Source of the DNA: Parvularculaceae bacterium
Lineage (GTDB): Bacteria; Pseudomonadota; Alphaproteobacteria; Caulobacterales; Parvularculaceae
Reading direction: 5' to 3'
NCBI GenBank assembly: GCA_013389105.1
Contig: JACADZ010000009.1
Span: 1 to 34,583 of the forward strand
DNA: 34,583 nt
Shown: one piece after another, positions 1 to 8,293 of the stretch
How positions within the stretch are numbered: the first letter of the stretch is position 1
How the letters are laid out: each line of letters begins with the position of its first letter
Notes under the pieces: generated by a model
The model's database searches: none
The model's input: only the letters and a program-made list of their open reading frames with translations
Told to the model about the DNA's origin: nothing
Position numbers and translations under genes: made by a program

Positions 1-1
1 A

Positions 2-67
2 GCCGCGGCTCCGGCAAAGGGGGCCGCTCCCGCAGCGTCCAAGGGCGACGACAAGAAAAAGGGCTAG
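2..67 (+). CDS. rplY: 50S ribosomal protein L25 (general stress protein Ctc), C-terminal tail only
   Basis: Only the last 21 codons are inside the window, ending in TAG at 65-67. The visible tail is Ala/Pro-rich and ends in a lysine cluster (GDDKKKG), as is common for the extended C-terminus of alphaproteobacterial L25/Ctc proteins. The call rests mainly on position, since rplY directly upstream of pth is a widespread gene order. No L25 domain residue is visible, so another Ala/Lys-tailed protein cannot be excluded from this fragment. Confidence 0.55.
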   Translation, partial: AAAPAKGAAPAASKGDDKKKG

Positions 68-115
68 GCGCGCCGCGTCACGACGTCCGCCAGCGGCAGG
101 AATTGAGACCGCGCT

Positions 116-739
116 GTGTCAGCCGCCCTGCTCTTGGTCGGCCTCGGCAATCCGGGCGAGAAATACGCCCGGCACCGTCACAATGTCGGCTACATGGCGA
201 TCGACGCCATCACGGACATGCACGACTTCGGGCCCTGGAAGGCGAAGTTTCGGGGCGAAGCGTGCGATGGGGCGCTCGGGCCTGATCGGACCAAGATCCT
301 GGCGTTGAAGCCGACGACCTACATGAACGAGTCGGGAGAGTCCGTCGGCGCAGCGATGCGATACCTCAAGCTCTCCCCGTCCCACGTGGTCGTCTTTCAT
401 GATGAACTCGACCTCGCCCCCGCCAAGGTGAAAGCCAAACTCGGCGGCGGCACTGCAGGCCACAATGGTCTTCGATCCATCGAGGCCCATATCGGATCCG
501 AGTTCCGCCGCGTACGCATCGGGATCGGCCATCCTGGATGCCGTGAACGCGTTTACAGTCACGTGCTCGGCGATTTTGCGAAGGCCGATCTTGAGTGGCT
601 CGACCCGGTTCTGAAGGCGATCGCCGAAGCCGCGCCTGCGCTGCTCCAAGGGGACGCAAAATTTACCAGCGCGCTTGCGTTGCGCCTGTCCCCGCCGCGG
701 CCGAAGAAGGATCGGCCTCTAAATCAGGACCGGGCATGA
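116..739 (+). CDS. pth: Peptidyl-tRNA hydrolase
   Basis: Cytosolic enzyme that cleaves the ester bond of peptidyl-tRNA released by ribosome drop-off, recycling tRNA. Family landmarks are present in order: GLGNPG near residue 10, the catalytic His in RHNVGY (about residue 22), the substrate-binding Asn in TYMNESG, the Asp in HDELD, and GHNGLRS. At 207 aa it is slightly longer than the usual 185-200, because of a charged C-terminal tail. The start is GTG at 116. It has no strong Shine-Dalgarno, and no in-frame ATG lies close enough to keep the first beta strand. It lies 48 bp after the probable rplY, and its stop overlaps the next ATG (ATGA at 736-739), so the genes are probably cotranscribed. 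Confidence 0.96.
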   Translation: MSAALLLVGLGNPGEKYARHRHNVGYMAIDAITDMHDFGPWKAKFRGEACDGALGPDRTKILALKPTTYMNESGESVGAAMRYLKLSPSHVVVFHDELDLAPAKVKAKLGGGTAGHNGLRSIEAHIGSEFRRVRIGIGHPGCRERVYSHVLGDFAKADLEWLDPVLKAIAEAAPALLQGDAKFTSALALRLSPPRPKKDRPLNQDRA

Positions 740-1161
740 GCGAGGCCGAAATTACCGAACAGATGGTCATGATGATGGACCTTACGCTTGTCGGCGTATC
801 GGTCTTCTTCTCGATCGTGTCGGCCTATGTGCTGGCCCTCTTCTACTTTCTGCGGCGCGCGCCGGTGGGCCTCAGGGTGACGCTATTCGGATTTTTCTCG
901 CTGACATTCGCCTTTCTCGCGTTATTCGCGGCGAACTGTTTCAGCCACGCCGCATCGCTGCAGACAGCGCTCATCGCGCTCGGCGAGCAGAGCGCGCTCT
1001 CGCCGGTCGGGCTCGCCGCGACAAGACATAATCTTGCGGATCGCAGCACGCTCGACCAGGCGATCCGCTCCATGACATGGATCGGCATGGGGCTCGTCTA
1101 CGCCGCCCTCGCCTGGTTCACCTTCTTTCAACAATGGCGCGAACGGCGAGCGGGCGAGTAG
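736..1161 (+). CDS. Small three-helix membrane protein of unknown function
   Basis: This 141-aa protein is not recognised. Its ATG at 736 overlaps the pth stop by four bases, which indicates translational coupling. An upstream in-frame extension inside pth exists but would not be the natural start. Three hydrophobic segments are visible: about residues 15-39 (after a Met-rich start), 44-70, and near the C-terminus before a basic end (RERRAGE). A soluble loop of about 45 residues separates helices 2 and 3. No catalytic motif is apparent. It sits between two translation-linked genes, pth and ychF (9 bp before ychF), but that context alone does not assign a role. Confidence 0.8.
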   Translation: MSEAEITEQMVMMMDLTLVGVSVFFSIVSAYVLALFYFLRRAPVGLRVTLFGFFSLTFAFLALFAANCFSHAASLQTALIALGEQSALSPVGLAATRHNLADRSTLDQAIRSMTWIGMGLVYAALAWFTFFQQWRERRAGE

Positions 1162-1170
1162 GGATCGAAG

Positions 1171-2268
1171 ATGGGCTTCAAATGCGGAATTGTCGGACTG
1201 CCGAATGTCGGCAAGTCCACGCTGTTCAACGCGCTGACCCGCACTGCGGCGGCGCAGGCCGCAAACTATCCGTTCTGCACGATTGAGCCGAACGTCGGCG
1301 AGGTCGCAGTGCCCGAGCCGCGACTTTTCAAGCTTGCCGAAATCGCGAAGTCGAAAGAGGTGACGCCGGCGCGCATGCAGTTCGTCGACATCGCAGGATT
1401 AGTCAAAGGAGCGTCGAAAGGCGAAGGCCTCGGAAACCAGTTTCTTGCCAACATCCGCGAAGTCGATGCGGTCGTCTATGTGTTGCGCTGCTTCGACGAT
1501 CCGGATGTGACGCATGTTGCGAACAAGATCGACCCGGTTGCCGATTTTGAAACTGTCGAAACCGAGCTGATGCTCGCCGATTTGGAGAGCCTCGAAAAGC
1601 GCCGACAAAATCTTGAGAAGAAAGCGAAGGGCGGCGACAAGGACGCGAAGGCGACGCTTGCGCTGGTCGATAGGGCGCTCGAGGCGCTGAAGGACGGGCG
1701 GCCGGCGCGATCGGTCGATGTCCCCGAAGCGGATCGCAAGGCCTTTGACGGCCTCCAGCTCCTCACGGGCAAACCTGTCCTCTTTGTCGCCAATGTCGAC
1801 GAGACCGCCGCCGCAAGCGGGAATGCCCATTCGAGACGCGTCGAGGAAGAAGCCAAAAAGCACGGCGCCGCGTCGGTCGTCATTTCCGCAAAAATCGAGG
1901 CCGAGATAGCGCAGCTCTCCGAGGTCGAACAGAAGGAGTATCTGGCCGCGCTCGGTCTTGAGCAGCCGGGATTGAACCGGCTCATCCATGTCGGTTTTTC
2001 GCTCCTCGGCCTCCAGACCTATTTCACGGCGGGTCCAAAGGAAGCCCGGGCCTGGACCATCCGCAAAGGATGGACCGCGCCGCAGGCAGCCGGCGTCATC
2101 CATACGGACTTTGAACGCGGCTTCATCCGGGCCGAGACGATTTCCTATGCCGATTACGTCGCGTTCGGCGGCGAGCAGGGCGCAAAGGACGCCGGCAAGA
2201 TGCGCCTGGAAGGCAAGGAGTACGTTGTAAAGGACGGCGACGTCATGCTGTTTCGTTTCAACGCCTGA
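1171..2268 (+). CDS. ychF: Redox-responsive ribosome-binding ATPase YchF (OLA1/Obg family)
   Basis: Cytosolic P-loop NTPase of the Obg/OLA1 family that binds ribosomes and prefers ATP over GTP. Its 365 aa is typical. Visible motifs are the G1 loop GLPNVGKST near residues 8-16, the conserved Cys in ANYPFCT used in redox regulation in E. coli, and the G3 region [23 protein letters not shown] replaces the NKxD motif of true GTPases, which is the family signature for ATP use. A coiled-coil insertion rich in Lys/Glu is followed by a C-terminal TGS domain ending in MLFRFNA. The downstream neighbour is convergent with only 6 bp between stop codons, so ychF probably ends the operon that starts at or before rplY. 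Confidence 0.97.
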   Translation: MGFKCGIVGLPNVGKSTLFNALTRTAAAQAANYPFCTIEPNVGEVAVPEPRLFKLAEIAKSKEVTPARMQFVDIAGLVKGASKGEGLGNQFLANIREVDAVVYVLRCFDDPDVTHVANKIDPVADFETVETELMLADLESLEKRRQNLEKKAKGGDKDAKATLALVDRALEALKDGRPARSVDVPEADRKAFDGLQLLTGKPVLFVANVDETAAASGNAHSRRVEEEAKKHGAASVVISAKIEAEIAQLSEVEQKEYLAALGLEQPGLNRLIHVGFSLLGLQTYFTAGPKEARAWTIRKGWTAPQAAGVIHTDFERGFIRAETISYADYVAFGGEQGAKDAGKMRLEGKEYVVKDGDVMLFRFNA

Positions 2269-2274
2269 CGTCGC

Positions 2275-3531
2275 CTATTCCTCCCGGAACGAACGCCAAA
2301 GCGATTGATTGAGCGGCTCCAGCAGGAATTGAAGCGCCGTTCGCTTTCGCGTTTTGATGACCGCCTCAGCGGGAAGGCCGGCGCGCAGCTGGCCGCCGCC
2401 CGACCTGACGGCCCTGTCGAGCTCCTCGGCCGATACGCGCACCTGCGCCGCGAAATATCCTACCCCGGACCGCTCGTCGGTCAGTCGGTCGGCCGAAACG
2501 CGAATGACCGAACCTGCAAGAGGCGGCGCGTTACGTCCCTTAAAGGCGGTGATGCGGATCTCCGCCTGCTGACCGATTTCGAGGTTATCGGCGTCTTCGG
2601 GGCGCACTTGCGCTTCAACGACCAGCTCCCGCCCCTCGGGCACGATCTCCATGACGCGCTCGCCGGGTTTCACCACGGCGCCTTCGGTGAATACCTTCAG
2701 CCCTACGACGGCGCCATCGGCCGGGGCTCGAATGAGCATGTTATCCATTTGCGCACGCGCGGCGATGAACTGCGGCTCGATCTCGGCGAGCCGCGCATCG
2801 ATGGCGCGCATGCGTTCAGCGCGGGCCTGCTGCGTAGCGGCGATCTCCGACCGTAATTCCGCATGTCGCGCCTGCAGTTCAGCAATGCGCCGTTCGAGTT
2901 CACGCACTCGCATCTTCGGCGCAAACTCGTTCGCCTCCAGCTTTCGGATGGCCTGAAGGTCCTGCCGCACCAAGGCTTCCTGTCGGGAGACAGCCGCCAT
3001 TTCGTCGCGATAGCCGACGATTCGGGCCTCATATTCGCTCCAGGCGCCTCGCGTTCCGAGCATGGCGGCTTCACGCTTGTGGCGCTCAAACGCGCTCTCG
3101 GCGATGGCTTTGTCGGCCGGCGGCCATGACATCCAGTCAGCCGGCATGGCGAGTTCGTCAGCGCCTTCGGCCTCTGCGGCAAGCCGCGCGCGCTGCATCT
3201 TGAGATCGACAATCTGCGACAGCAGCGCGCGTTCGCGCGCCACAACTTCGGGCGAGGAAAGTTCGATCAGCACGTCGCCCTGCTTGACGACCTGGCCTTC
3301 CTTAACGGCGAGGCGGCCGACAATGCCCCCATCGCGATGCTCGACGGCCTGGCGATTGCCCGAAACCACGACGACGCCGGGGGCGACGACGGCGGCGTCG
3401 AGGGGCGCGAGCGCGGCCCAGCCGAGAAAGAGCCCGAAAAAGGCGAAGAGGACCGCCCCGCCCGCTCGAATTTCAGCAGACCCACGATCGGTCACGCGGC
3501 TCGTCCCAGCCGAGGCTTTCTGCGCTTTCAT
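2275..3531 (-). CDS. HlyD/PrtE-family membrane fusion (adaptor) protein of a type I secretion system
   Basis: Periplasmic adaptor that links an inner-membrane ABC exporter to an outer-membrane TolC-type channel. It has 418 aa. A short cytoplasmic N-terminus is followed by one membrane helix at about residues 27-47, then a first lipoyl half-motif (GGIVGRLAVKEGQVV). A long charged alpha-helical hairpin spans roughly residues 130-260, followed by the second lipoyl half (RAPADGAVVGLKVFTEGAVV) and a beta-barrel region. The C-terminal block KTRKRTALQFLLEPL is characteristic of the PrtE/AprE type. Its ATG overlaps the stop of the upstream ABC gene (3528-3531), so the two are coupled. No outer-membrane partner or secreted substrate is encoded next to it. 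Confidence 0.93.
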   Translation of the reverse strand: MKAQKASAGTSRVTDRGSAEIRAGGAVLFAFFGLFLGWAALAPLDAAVVAPGVVVVSGNRQAVEHRDGGIVGRLAVKEGQVVKQGDVLIELSSPEVVARERALLSQIVDLKMQRARLAAEAEGADELAMPADWMSWPPADKAIAESAFERHKREAAMLGTRGAWSEYEARIVGYRDEMAAVSRQEALVRQDLQAIRKLEANEFAPKMRVRELERRIAELQARHAELRSEIAATQQARAERMRAIDARLAEIEPQFIAARAQMDNMLIRAPADGAVVGLKVFTEGAVVKPGERVMEIVPEGRELVVEAQVRPEDADNLEIGQQAEIRITAFKGRNAPPLAGSVIRVSADRLTDERSGVGYFAAQVRVSAEELDRAVRSGGGQLRAGLPAEAVIKTRKRTALQFLLEPLNQSLWRSFREE

Positions 3532-5270
3532 GGCGGGGCCTGCCGGCGCACGGGCACGACCGGCGCTGCGCCCTTGGCGGCGGCGGCGAGTTGTTCCATG
3601 ACCTGCTCGCGCGGCCCCAGCATCTCGATGCGCCCGTCGCGCAGGACCAATAGTCGGTCGGCGATCGACACGATGCCCGAACGATGCGCCACCATGAGGA
3701 CGGCGGCGCCTCGGGCCTTCGCGAGCTTGAGGGCGGCGGCGAGCGCCGCCTCTCCCTCCTGATCGAGATGAGAGTTCGGCTCGTCGAGAACGATCAGCGC
3801 CGGCGATCCGTAGAGGGCGCGGGCGAGCGCGATCCGCTGCGACTGCCCCGCTGAAAGTCCGACGCCGCCGAGACCGAGTTCGGCTTCATAGCCGTTCGGG
3901 AGGCGCAAGATCATCTCATGCGCGCCAGCAGCCTTGGCCGCCTCGATGACCGCGACATCGCCATCCGACTTCGGCTGAAGCCGGCGAATATTGTCTGCGA
4001 CCGTCCCGGCGACGAGCGCGATTTCCTGCGGGAGATAGCCGACGTGACGTCCGAGCGCGTCGCTGTCCCAATCGGCGAAATTGGCTCCGTCCATGCGTAC
4101 GACGCCGCTGTCCGGCGTCGCGGCGCCGGCCGCCAGTCGGGCGAGAGTCGATTTTCCCGCCCCGCTCGGGCCAACAACGCAGAGAATCTCGCCCGGCGAA
4201 ACGCCAAAGGAAATTTGTTGGAGAACCGGCCTTTGGTTGGCCGAGGCGACGACCTTGTCCATCGTCAGGCGGCCGGCCGGACGCGGAAGCTCGGTACGCG
4301 GCGGTTCAGCCGGAACCCGCGCCAACAGCGCGCTCAGCGCGCGCCAGGCGGTTCCAGCTTCGCCGAACTGGCGCCACGCGGCGACGATCTGCTCGAGCGG
4401 CGCGAGCGCACGGGCGGCGAGAATGGAGCCGGCGATCAACGCGCCCGGAGAGATTTGCCGGTCGACCGCAAGCCAGGCCCCGACGCCGAGCACAAGAGAC
4501 TGAAGCAAGAGCCTGACGAACTTGGTCGCGCTTCCATAGGCGGAAGTGACGAACGCCGCACGTGCATGCCGTTCATTTAGATAGGCGCGCCGCGCGATCT
4601 GGCGGTCGATCAACGCGCTGCGCATCCCAAGCGCACGCATGACGCCGCCCACCTGCGCCTCCATTTCGGAGGCGGCGTAGACCTGCGGCGCAAGCTCGGC
4701 CACAGACTGCATGTGAATCCTTGAGGCCTGGTCGTTTCGAAGCGCCAACGCCGCGAGGAGCGCGCCGCCGGCAAGCACCGCTGCGCCGATCAATGGATGC
4801 AACATGAAACAGACGATGACGTAGACGGGAGCCCACGGCGCGTCGAGCGCAGCGATCGTCGCCGGGCCCGTCAATGTCTGGCGCAGAGAATCGAAAGAGC
4901 GGAGCGCCTGCCGTCCCTGCGGCGAGTTGGCGACTTCCGGACGTGCCGAGATCGCGCCGATCACGCGACGCCCGAGGAGCCGTTCCAGCCGGAGGCTCAT
5001 CCGGTTCAGCAACCGCGCGCGCAACGCGTCGAGCGCAGAAAGCGACGCCAGAGCGAACAGGAGAATGAGGCTGCACCAAGCGAGGGTTATCAGGCCGCCG
5101 GTTTGCAGGACCCGATCGTAAACCTGCAACATGTAGAGCGACGGCGCGAGATATAGAAGGTTCACGGCGGCGCTGAAAAGGGCCGCCCATCCAAGCAGGT
5201 CCCTGCAGCCGCGAAGCGCGCCCTTCAGTTCCCCGCTGTCGGCAGCCTTATGCCCGGACTTTGGTTTCAT
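3528..5270 (-). CDS. Type I secretion ABC exporter, PrtD/AprD family (fused permease and ATPase)
   Basis: Inner-membrane half-transporter that would dimerise and drive one-step secretion of a C-terminally signalled protein. It has 580 aa. The N-terminal membrane domain lies at about residues 25-300, including LDAPWAPVYV near 142-151, a hallmark of the PrtD group. The nucleotide-binding domain starts near 335: Walker A GPSGAGKS at 367-374, signature LSAGQSQRIALARAL, Walker B LIVLDEP, H-loop AHR. There is no N-terminal C39 peptidase domain. It is followed with a 4-base overlap by the HlyD-type adaptor. It lies 86 bp after rmlA on the same strand, so it may share that transcript. The substrate is unknown; an RTX-type protein elsewhere in the genome is the usual expectation. 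Confidence 0.94.
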   Translation of the reverse strand: MKPKSGHKAADSGELKGALRGCRDLLGWAALFSAAVNLLYLAPSLYMLQVYDRVLQTGGLITLAWCSLILLFALASLSALDALRARLLNRMSLRLERLLGRRVIGAISARPEVANSPQGRQALRSFDSLRQTLTGPATIAALDAPWAPVYVIVCFMLHPLIGAAVLAGGALLAALALRNDQASRIHMQSVAELAPQVYAASEMEAQVGGVMRALGMRSALIDRQIARRAYLNERHARAAFVTSAYGSATKFVRLLLQSLVLGVGAWLAVDRQISPGALIAGSILAARALAPLEQIVAAWRQFGEAGTAWRALSALLARVPAEPPRTELPRPAGRLTMDKVVASANQRPVLQQISFGVSPGEILCVVGPSGAGKSTLARLAAGAATPDSGVVRMDGANFADWDSDALGRHVGYLPQEIALVAGTVADNIRRLQPKSDGDVAVIEAAKAAGAHEMILRLPNGYEAELGLGGVGLSAGQSQRIALARALYGSPALIVLDEPNSHLDQEGEAALAAALKLAKARGAAVLMVAHRSGIVSIADRLLVLRDGRIEMLGPREQVMEQLAAAAKGAAPVVPVRRQAPP

Positions 5271-5356
5271 TGAACCTTTCGTTCAGCCATCGCAAGAATA
5301 GCTTAACGAACCGCAGCAAGACCGTCACGCGCTGTGGTTGCAGGCGCCCTCCCGGG

Positions 5357-6229
5357 TCAAGCGCCGCCGCGAGCGATCTGCAGGAGATATTCCCCGTATC
5401 CCGTCTTGGCGAGGGGCTTGGCGAGCTCCTCAAGCCGCTGGCGGTCGATATAGCCGAGCCGGAAGGCGATCTCCTCAAGACAGGCGATCTTGAGCCCCTG
5501 CCGCGCTTCGATGGTCTGCACGAAATGGGCTGCGTCGAGCAGCGACTGATGCGTGCCGGTATCAAGCCAGGCGAAGCCGCGCCCTAGGAGCTGCGCGCGC
5601 AGCAGTCCATCGTGGAGGTACATTTCGTTGAGCGTCGTGATCTCCAGTTCGCCCCGGGCCGACGGCTTCACTTTTTTGGCCCGCTCGCAGACCGACCCGT
5701 CATAGAAGTAGAGGCCCGTCGCCGCATACCGGGACTTCGGCCTCTCGGGCTTTTCCTCGATCGACACAACCTTGCCGTCGCCGTCGAACTCGATCACGCC
5801 ATAGCGTTCCGGGTCGGCGACCTGGTAGCCGAATATTTCAGCCCCGATTTTCAGCGAGGCCGCCCGGCCAAGCATTTCGGGCAGGCTATGTCCGTAGAAA
5901 ATGTTGTCGCCGAGAACGAGGGCGCAGGTGTCGCCGCCGACAAACTCCTCGCCGATAATGAACGCCTGTGCGAGGCCTTCAGGCTTCGGCTGCACCGCGT
6001 AACTGAAGCGTATGCCGAGGTCGGCGCCGCTTCCAAGCAGCCGCTTGAAAGAACCCTGATCTTCCGGCGTCGTGATGATGAGAATGTCGCGAATCTTGGC
6101 GAGCATCAGCACGCTCAACGGATAGTAGATCATCGGTTTGTCGAAGATCGGGAGGAGCTGCTTGGACACGCCGCGAGTGATCGGGTGCAGCCGCGTGCCG
6201 GAACCGCCGGCGAGGACAATCCCCTTCAT
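5357..6229 (-). CDS. rfbA: Glucose-1-phosphate thymidylyltransferase (RmlA/RfbA)
   Basis: Cytosolic nucleotidyltransferase making dTDP-glucose from dTTP and glucose-1-phosphate, the first step to dTDP-L-rhamnose. Its 290 aa is the family length. It shows the N-terminal nucleotide-binding loop GGSGTRLHP, the block [28 protein letters not shown], and the metal-binding Asp in LGDNIFYG. The C-terminal segment ending GYGEYLLQI is typical of the long allosterically regulated form. Its ATG overlaps the rfbD stop by four bases, so it is the third gene of an rmlB-rmlD-rmlA operon. Confidence 0.97.
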   Translation of the reverse strand: MKGIVLAGGSGTRLHPITRGVSKQLLPIFDKPMIYYPLSVLMLAKIRDILIITTPEDQGSFKRLLGSGADLGIRFSYAVQPKPEGLAQAFIIGEEFVGGDTCALVLGDNIFYGHSLPEMLGRAASLKIGAEIFGYQVADPERYGVIEFDGDGKVVSIEEKPERPKSRYAATGLYFYDGSVCERAKKVKPSARGELEITTLNEMYLHDGLLRAQLLGRGFAWLDTGTHQSLLDAAHFVQTIEARQGLKIACLEEIAFRLGYIDRQRLEELAKPLAKTGYGEYLLQIARGGA

Positions 6230-7095
6230 GCCGCCTCCATGCTTTCGAGTTCGGCGATGACCTCAGCCAGAGCGGGCCGCCATGAGGGCGCGGGCGCGCC
6301 GAAAGTTCGCGTGAATTTCGTCGTGTCGAGCACTGAGTATTTCGGACGCCGCGCCGGCGTCGGATAGGCCGACGTCGCAATACGCGCAAGATCGACGCTG
6401 AGCCGGGACAGCGCGAAAACCCTCTCGGCGAAATCGGCCCAGGTCGTGGTTTCAGCCCCGGCAAAGTGATAGATCCCGGCCTTTGACCGATCATTTGCCA
6501 AGGCCAGAGCAACGACGAGAGCCGCGTCAGCCGCGTGCGCGGCCGGAGTGGGGCGACCCCGCTGGTCGCAAACGACCCGCGCCGCCCCGTGTTCGCGGCC
6601 GATGCGTCGCATCGTTTTCACAAAATTCGAGCCGTGCGACGAGAAAACCCAGGATAGCCGCAGGATGGCGTAGGTCGCCCCCGAAGCGGCGACGGCCTCT
6701 TCGCCCTCGCGCTTGGTCGCCCCGTAGACCCCAAGCGGGTTGGTCGCATCCGTCTCAAGGTAAGGTCGAAGGCTCTCGCCGTCGAAAACGTAATCCGTGG
6801 AGAGATGAACGAGCGGGATGCCGAGCCGCGAACAGGCTCTCGCCATCTCTGCGGGCGCTTCGGCGTTGACCCGCCTCGCCGCCTCTGGCTCGCTTTCCGC
6901 CTTGTCGACCGCCGTATAGGCGCTGGTGTTGAGCACCACGTCGCAACGCGCTGCTTCGATCGCCGTACTCGCGGCGCCCGACGCCGTAAGGTCGCAACGA
7001 CTCCGATCGAGCGCGACGATGTCGAGATCGCTCGGCGCCCGCCGACGCACCTCCGTTCCGACCTGGCCCCCTGGCCCGAAGAGGAGAACTCGCAT
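6226..7095 (-). CDS. rfbD: dTDP-4-dehydrorhamnose reductase (RmlD/RfbD)
   Basis: Last enzyme of dTDP-L-rhamnose synthesis, reducing dTDP-4-keto-L-rhamnose with NAD(P)H. It has 289 aa with an SDR fold. Landmarks are the N-terminal FGPGGQVG dinucleotide loop, STDYVFDG, the YGATK catalytic Tyr-Lys pair, and a C-terminal substrate region ([12 protein letters not shown]). It starts 3 bp after the rfbB stop and overlaps rfbA by four bases. Its substrate requires the RmlC epimerase, which is not encoded in this window. Confidence 0.95.
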   Translation of the reverse strand: MRVLLFGPGGQVGTEVRRRAPSDLDIVALDRSRCDLTASGAASTAIEAARCDVVLNTSAYTAVDKAESEPEAARRVNAEAPAEMARACSRLGIPLVHLSTDYVFDGESLRPYLETDATNPLGVYGATKREGEEAVAASGATYAILRLSWVFSSHGSNFVKTMRRIGREHGAARVVCDQRGRPTPAAHAADAALVVALALANDRSKAGIYHFAGAETTTWADFAERVFALSRLSVDLARIATSAYPTPARRPKYSVLDTTKFTRTFGAPAPSWRPALAEVIAELESMEAA

Positions 7096-7098
7096 CTG

Positions 7099-8148
7099 TC
7101 AGGCGCTCTTCTTCGCGCCGAGACCGAGACGGCGCTGGTCGAAGCCGCGGGATCGCACTCCTTCCAGCCACGCCTCGTTGGCGAAGTACCAGTCGACCGT
7201 GGCTGCGAGTCCGGACTGAAGACTCTGTTTCGGCCGCCAGCCGAGTTCGCGCTCGATCTTCGTGCAGTCGACTGCATAGCGGAGGTCGTGTCCGGGCCGA
7301 TCGGCGACGAAATGGATCAGCTTTTCCGCCTGACCCCGCGGCGCCTGCAGGCGCTCATCCACGAGCGAGCATATCGTCCGTACGATGTCGATATTGGCGC
7401 GCTCGGTCCGTCCGCCGACATTATAGGTCGCGCCGGGCCGCCCGCGCGCCGCAATCAATAGGAGCGCGTCGGCATGATCATCGACAAACAGCCAGTCGCG
7501 CACATTGGCGCCCTTGCCGTAGACAGGGATGGGCCTGCCGTCGCGCGCGGCGAGGATGACGACCGGAACGAGCTTTTCGGGAAACTGGAACGGTCCGTAA
7601 TTGTTGGAGCAGTTTGAGATGACGACGGGGAGCTTGAACGTTTCGCCCCAGGCGCGCACGAGCATGTCCGATGACGCCTTCGACGCCGAGTAGGGCGAAT
7701 TCGGGCGGTAAGGGGATTCCTCGGTGAACTGGCCGGTTTCGCCGAGCGAGCCGAAGACTTCGTCGGTCGAGATGTGGTGAAACCGGAAGGCGTCCGGCGC
7801 CTCGCCGCTCGATACGTAATCGCGAGCCGCCTCCAGCAGCCGGAAAGAACCGACGATATTGGTCTCGATGAAGTCTGCGGGACCGTCGATCGAGCGATCG
7901 ACATGGCTCTCAGCGGCGAGGTTCATCACTGTGTCGGGACGAAACGAACCGAGCAACGACCGCATGGCGGCCCCATCGCAGATATCGGCGCGCTCGAAGC
8001 GATAGCGGCCGGCCACGGAGGCGAGATTGTCGAGATTGGCCGCGTAGGTGAGCTTGTCGACGACGAGAACCTCATGCCCGCGCGCAACGGCCAGCCGCGT
8101 CACGGCCGAACCGATGAACCCTGCCCCGCCCGTCACCAACAATTTCAT
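7099..8148 (-). CDS. rfbB: dTDP-glucose 4,6-dehydratase (RmlB/RfbB)
   Basis: Extended short-chain dehydrogenase that converts dTDP-glucose to dTDP-4-keto-6-deoxyglucose using bound NAD+. Its 349 aa is normal. Visible are the GGAGFIGS cofactor loop near residue 7, [12 protein letters not shown], the catalytic Asp-Glu in [17 protein letters not shown] containing the catalytic Tyr and Lys, and [15 protein letters not shown]. It is the promoter-proximal gene of the rmlBDA group. The 145 bp upstream (8149-8293) separates it from the end of the Atm1-type exporter on the same strand and probably holds the promoter, but I could not identify convincing -35/-10 boxes there. Confidence 0.97.
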   Translation of the reverse strand: MKLLVTGGAGFIGSAVTRLAVARGHEVLVVDKLTYAANLDNLASVAGRYRFERADICDGAAMRSLLGSFRPDTVMNLAAESHVDRSIDGPADFIETNIVGSFRLLEAARDYVSSGEAPDAFRFHHISTDEVFGSLGETGQFTEESPYRPNSPYSASKASSDMLVRAWGETFKLPVVISNCSNNYGPFQFPEKLVPVVILAARDGRPIPVYGKGANVRDWLFVDDHADALLLIAARGRPGATYNVGGRTERANIDIVRTICSLVDERLQAPRGQAEKLIHFVADRPGHDLRYAVDCTKIERELGWRPKQSLQSGLAATVDWYFANEAWLEGVRSRGFDQRRLGLGAKKSA

Positions 8149-8293
8149 CGTCGCGCCCCAGTCAACGCCAAGAGCGTCCGGTTACACCAAGCCTCGCATC
8201 GCCGCCACCACGGGCGATCCGCCGCCGCGTCCCATTCTGACAAGCCCGGCGTGAAGAAATCCGGAATGAAGTGGCTCGAATACGACTCCGGCC

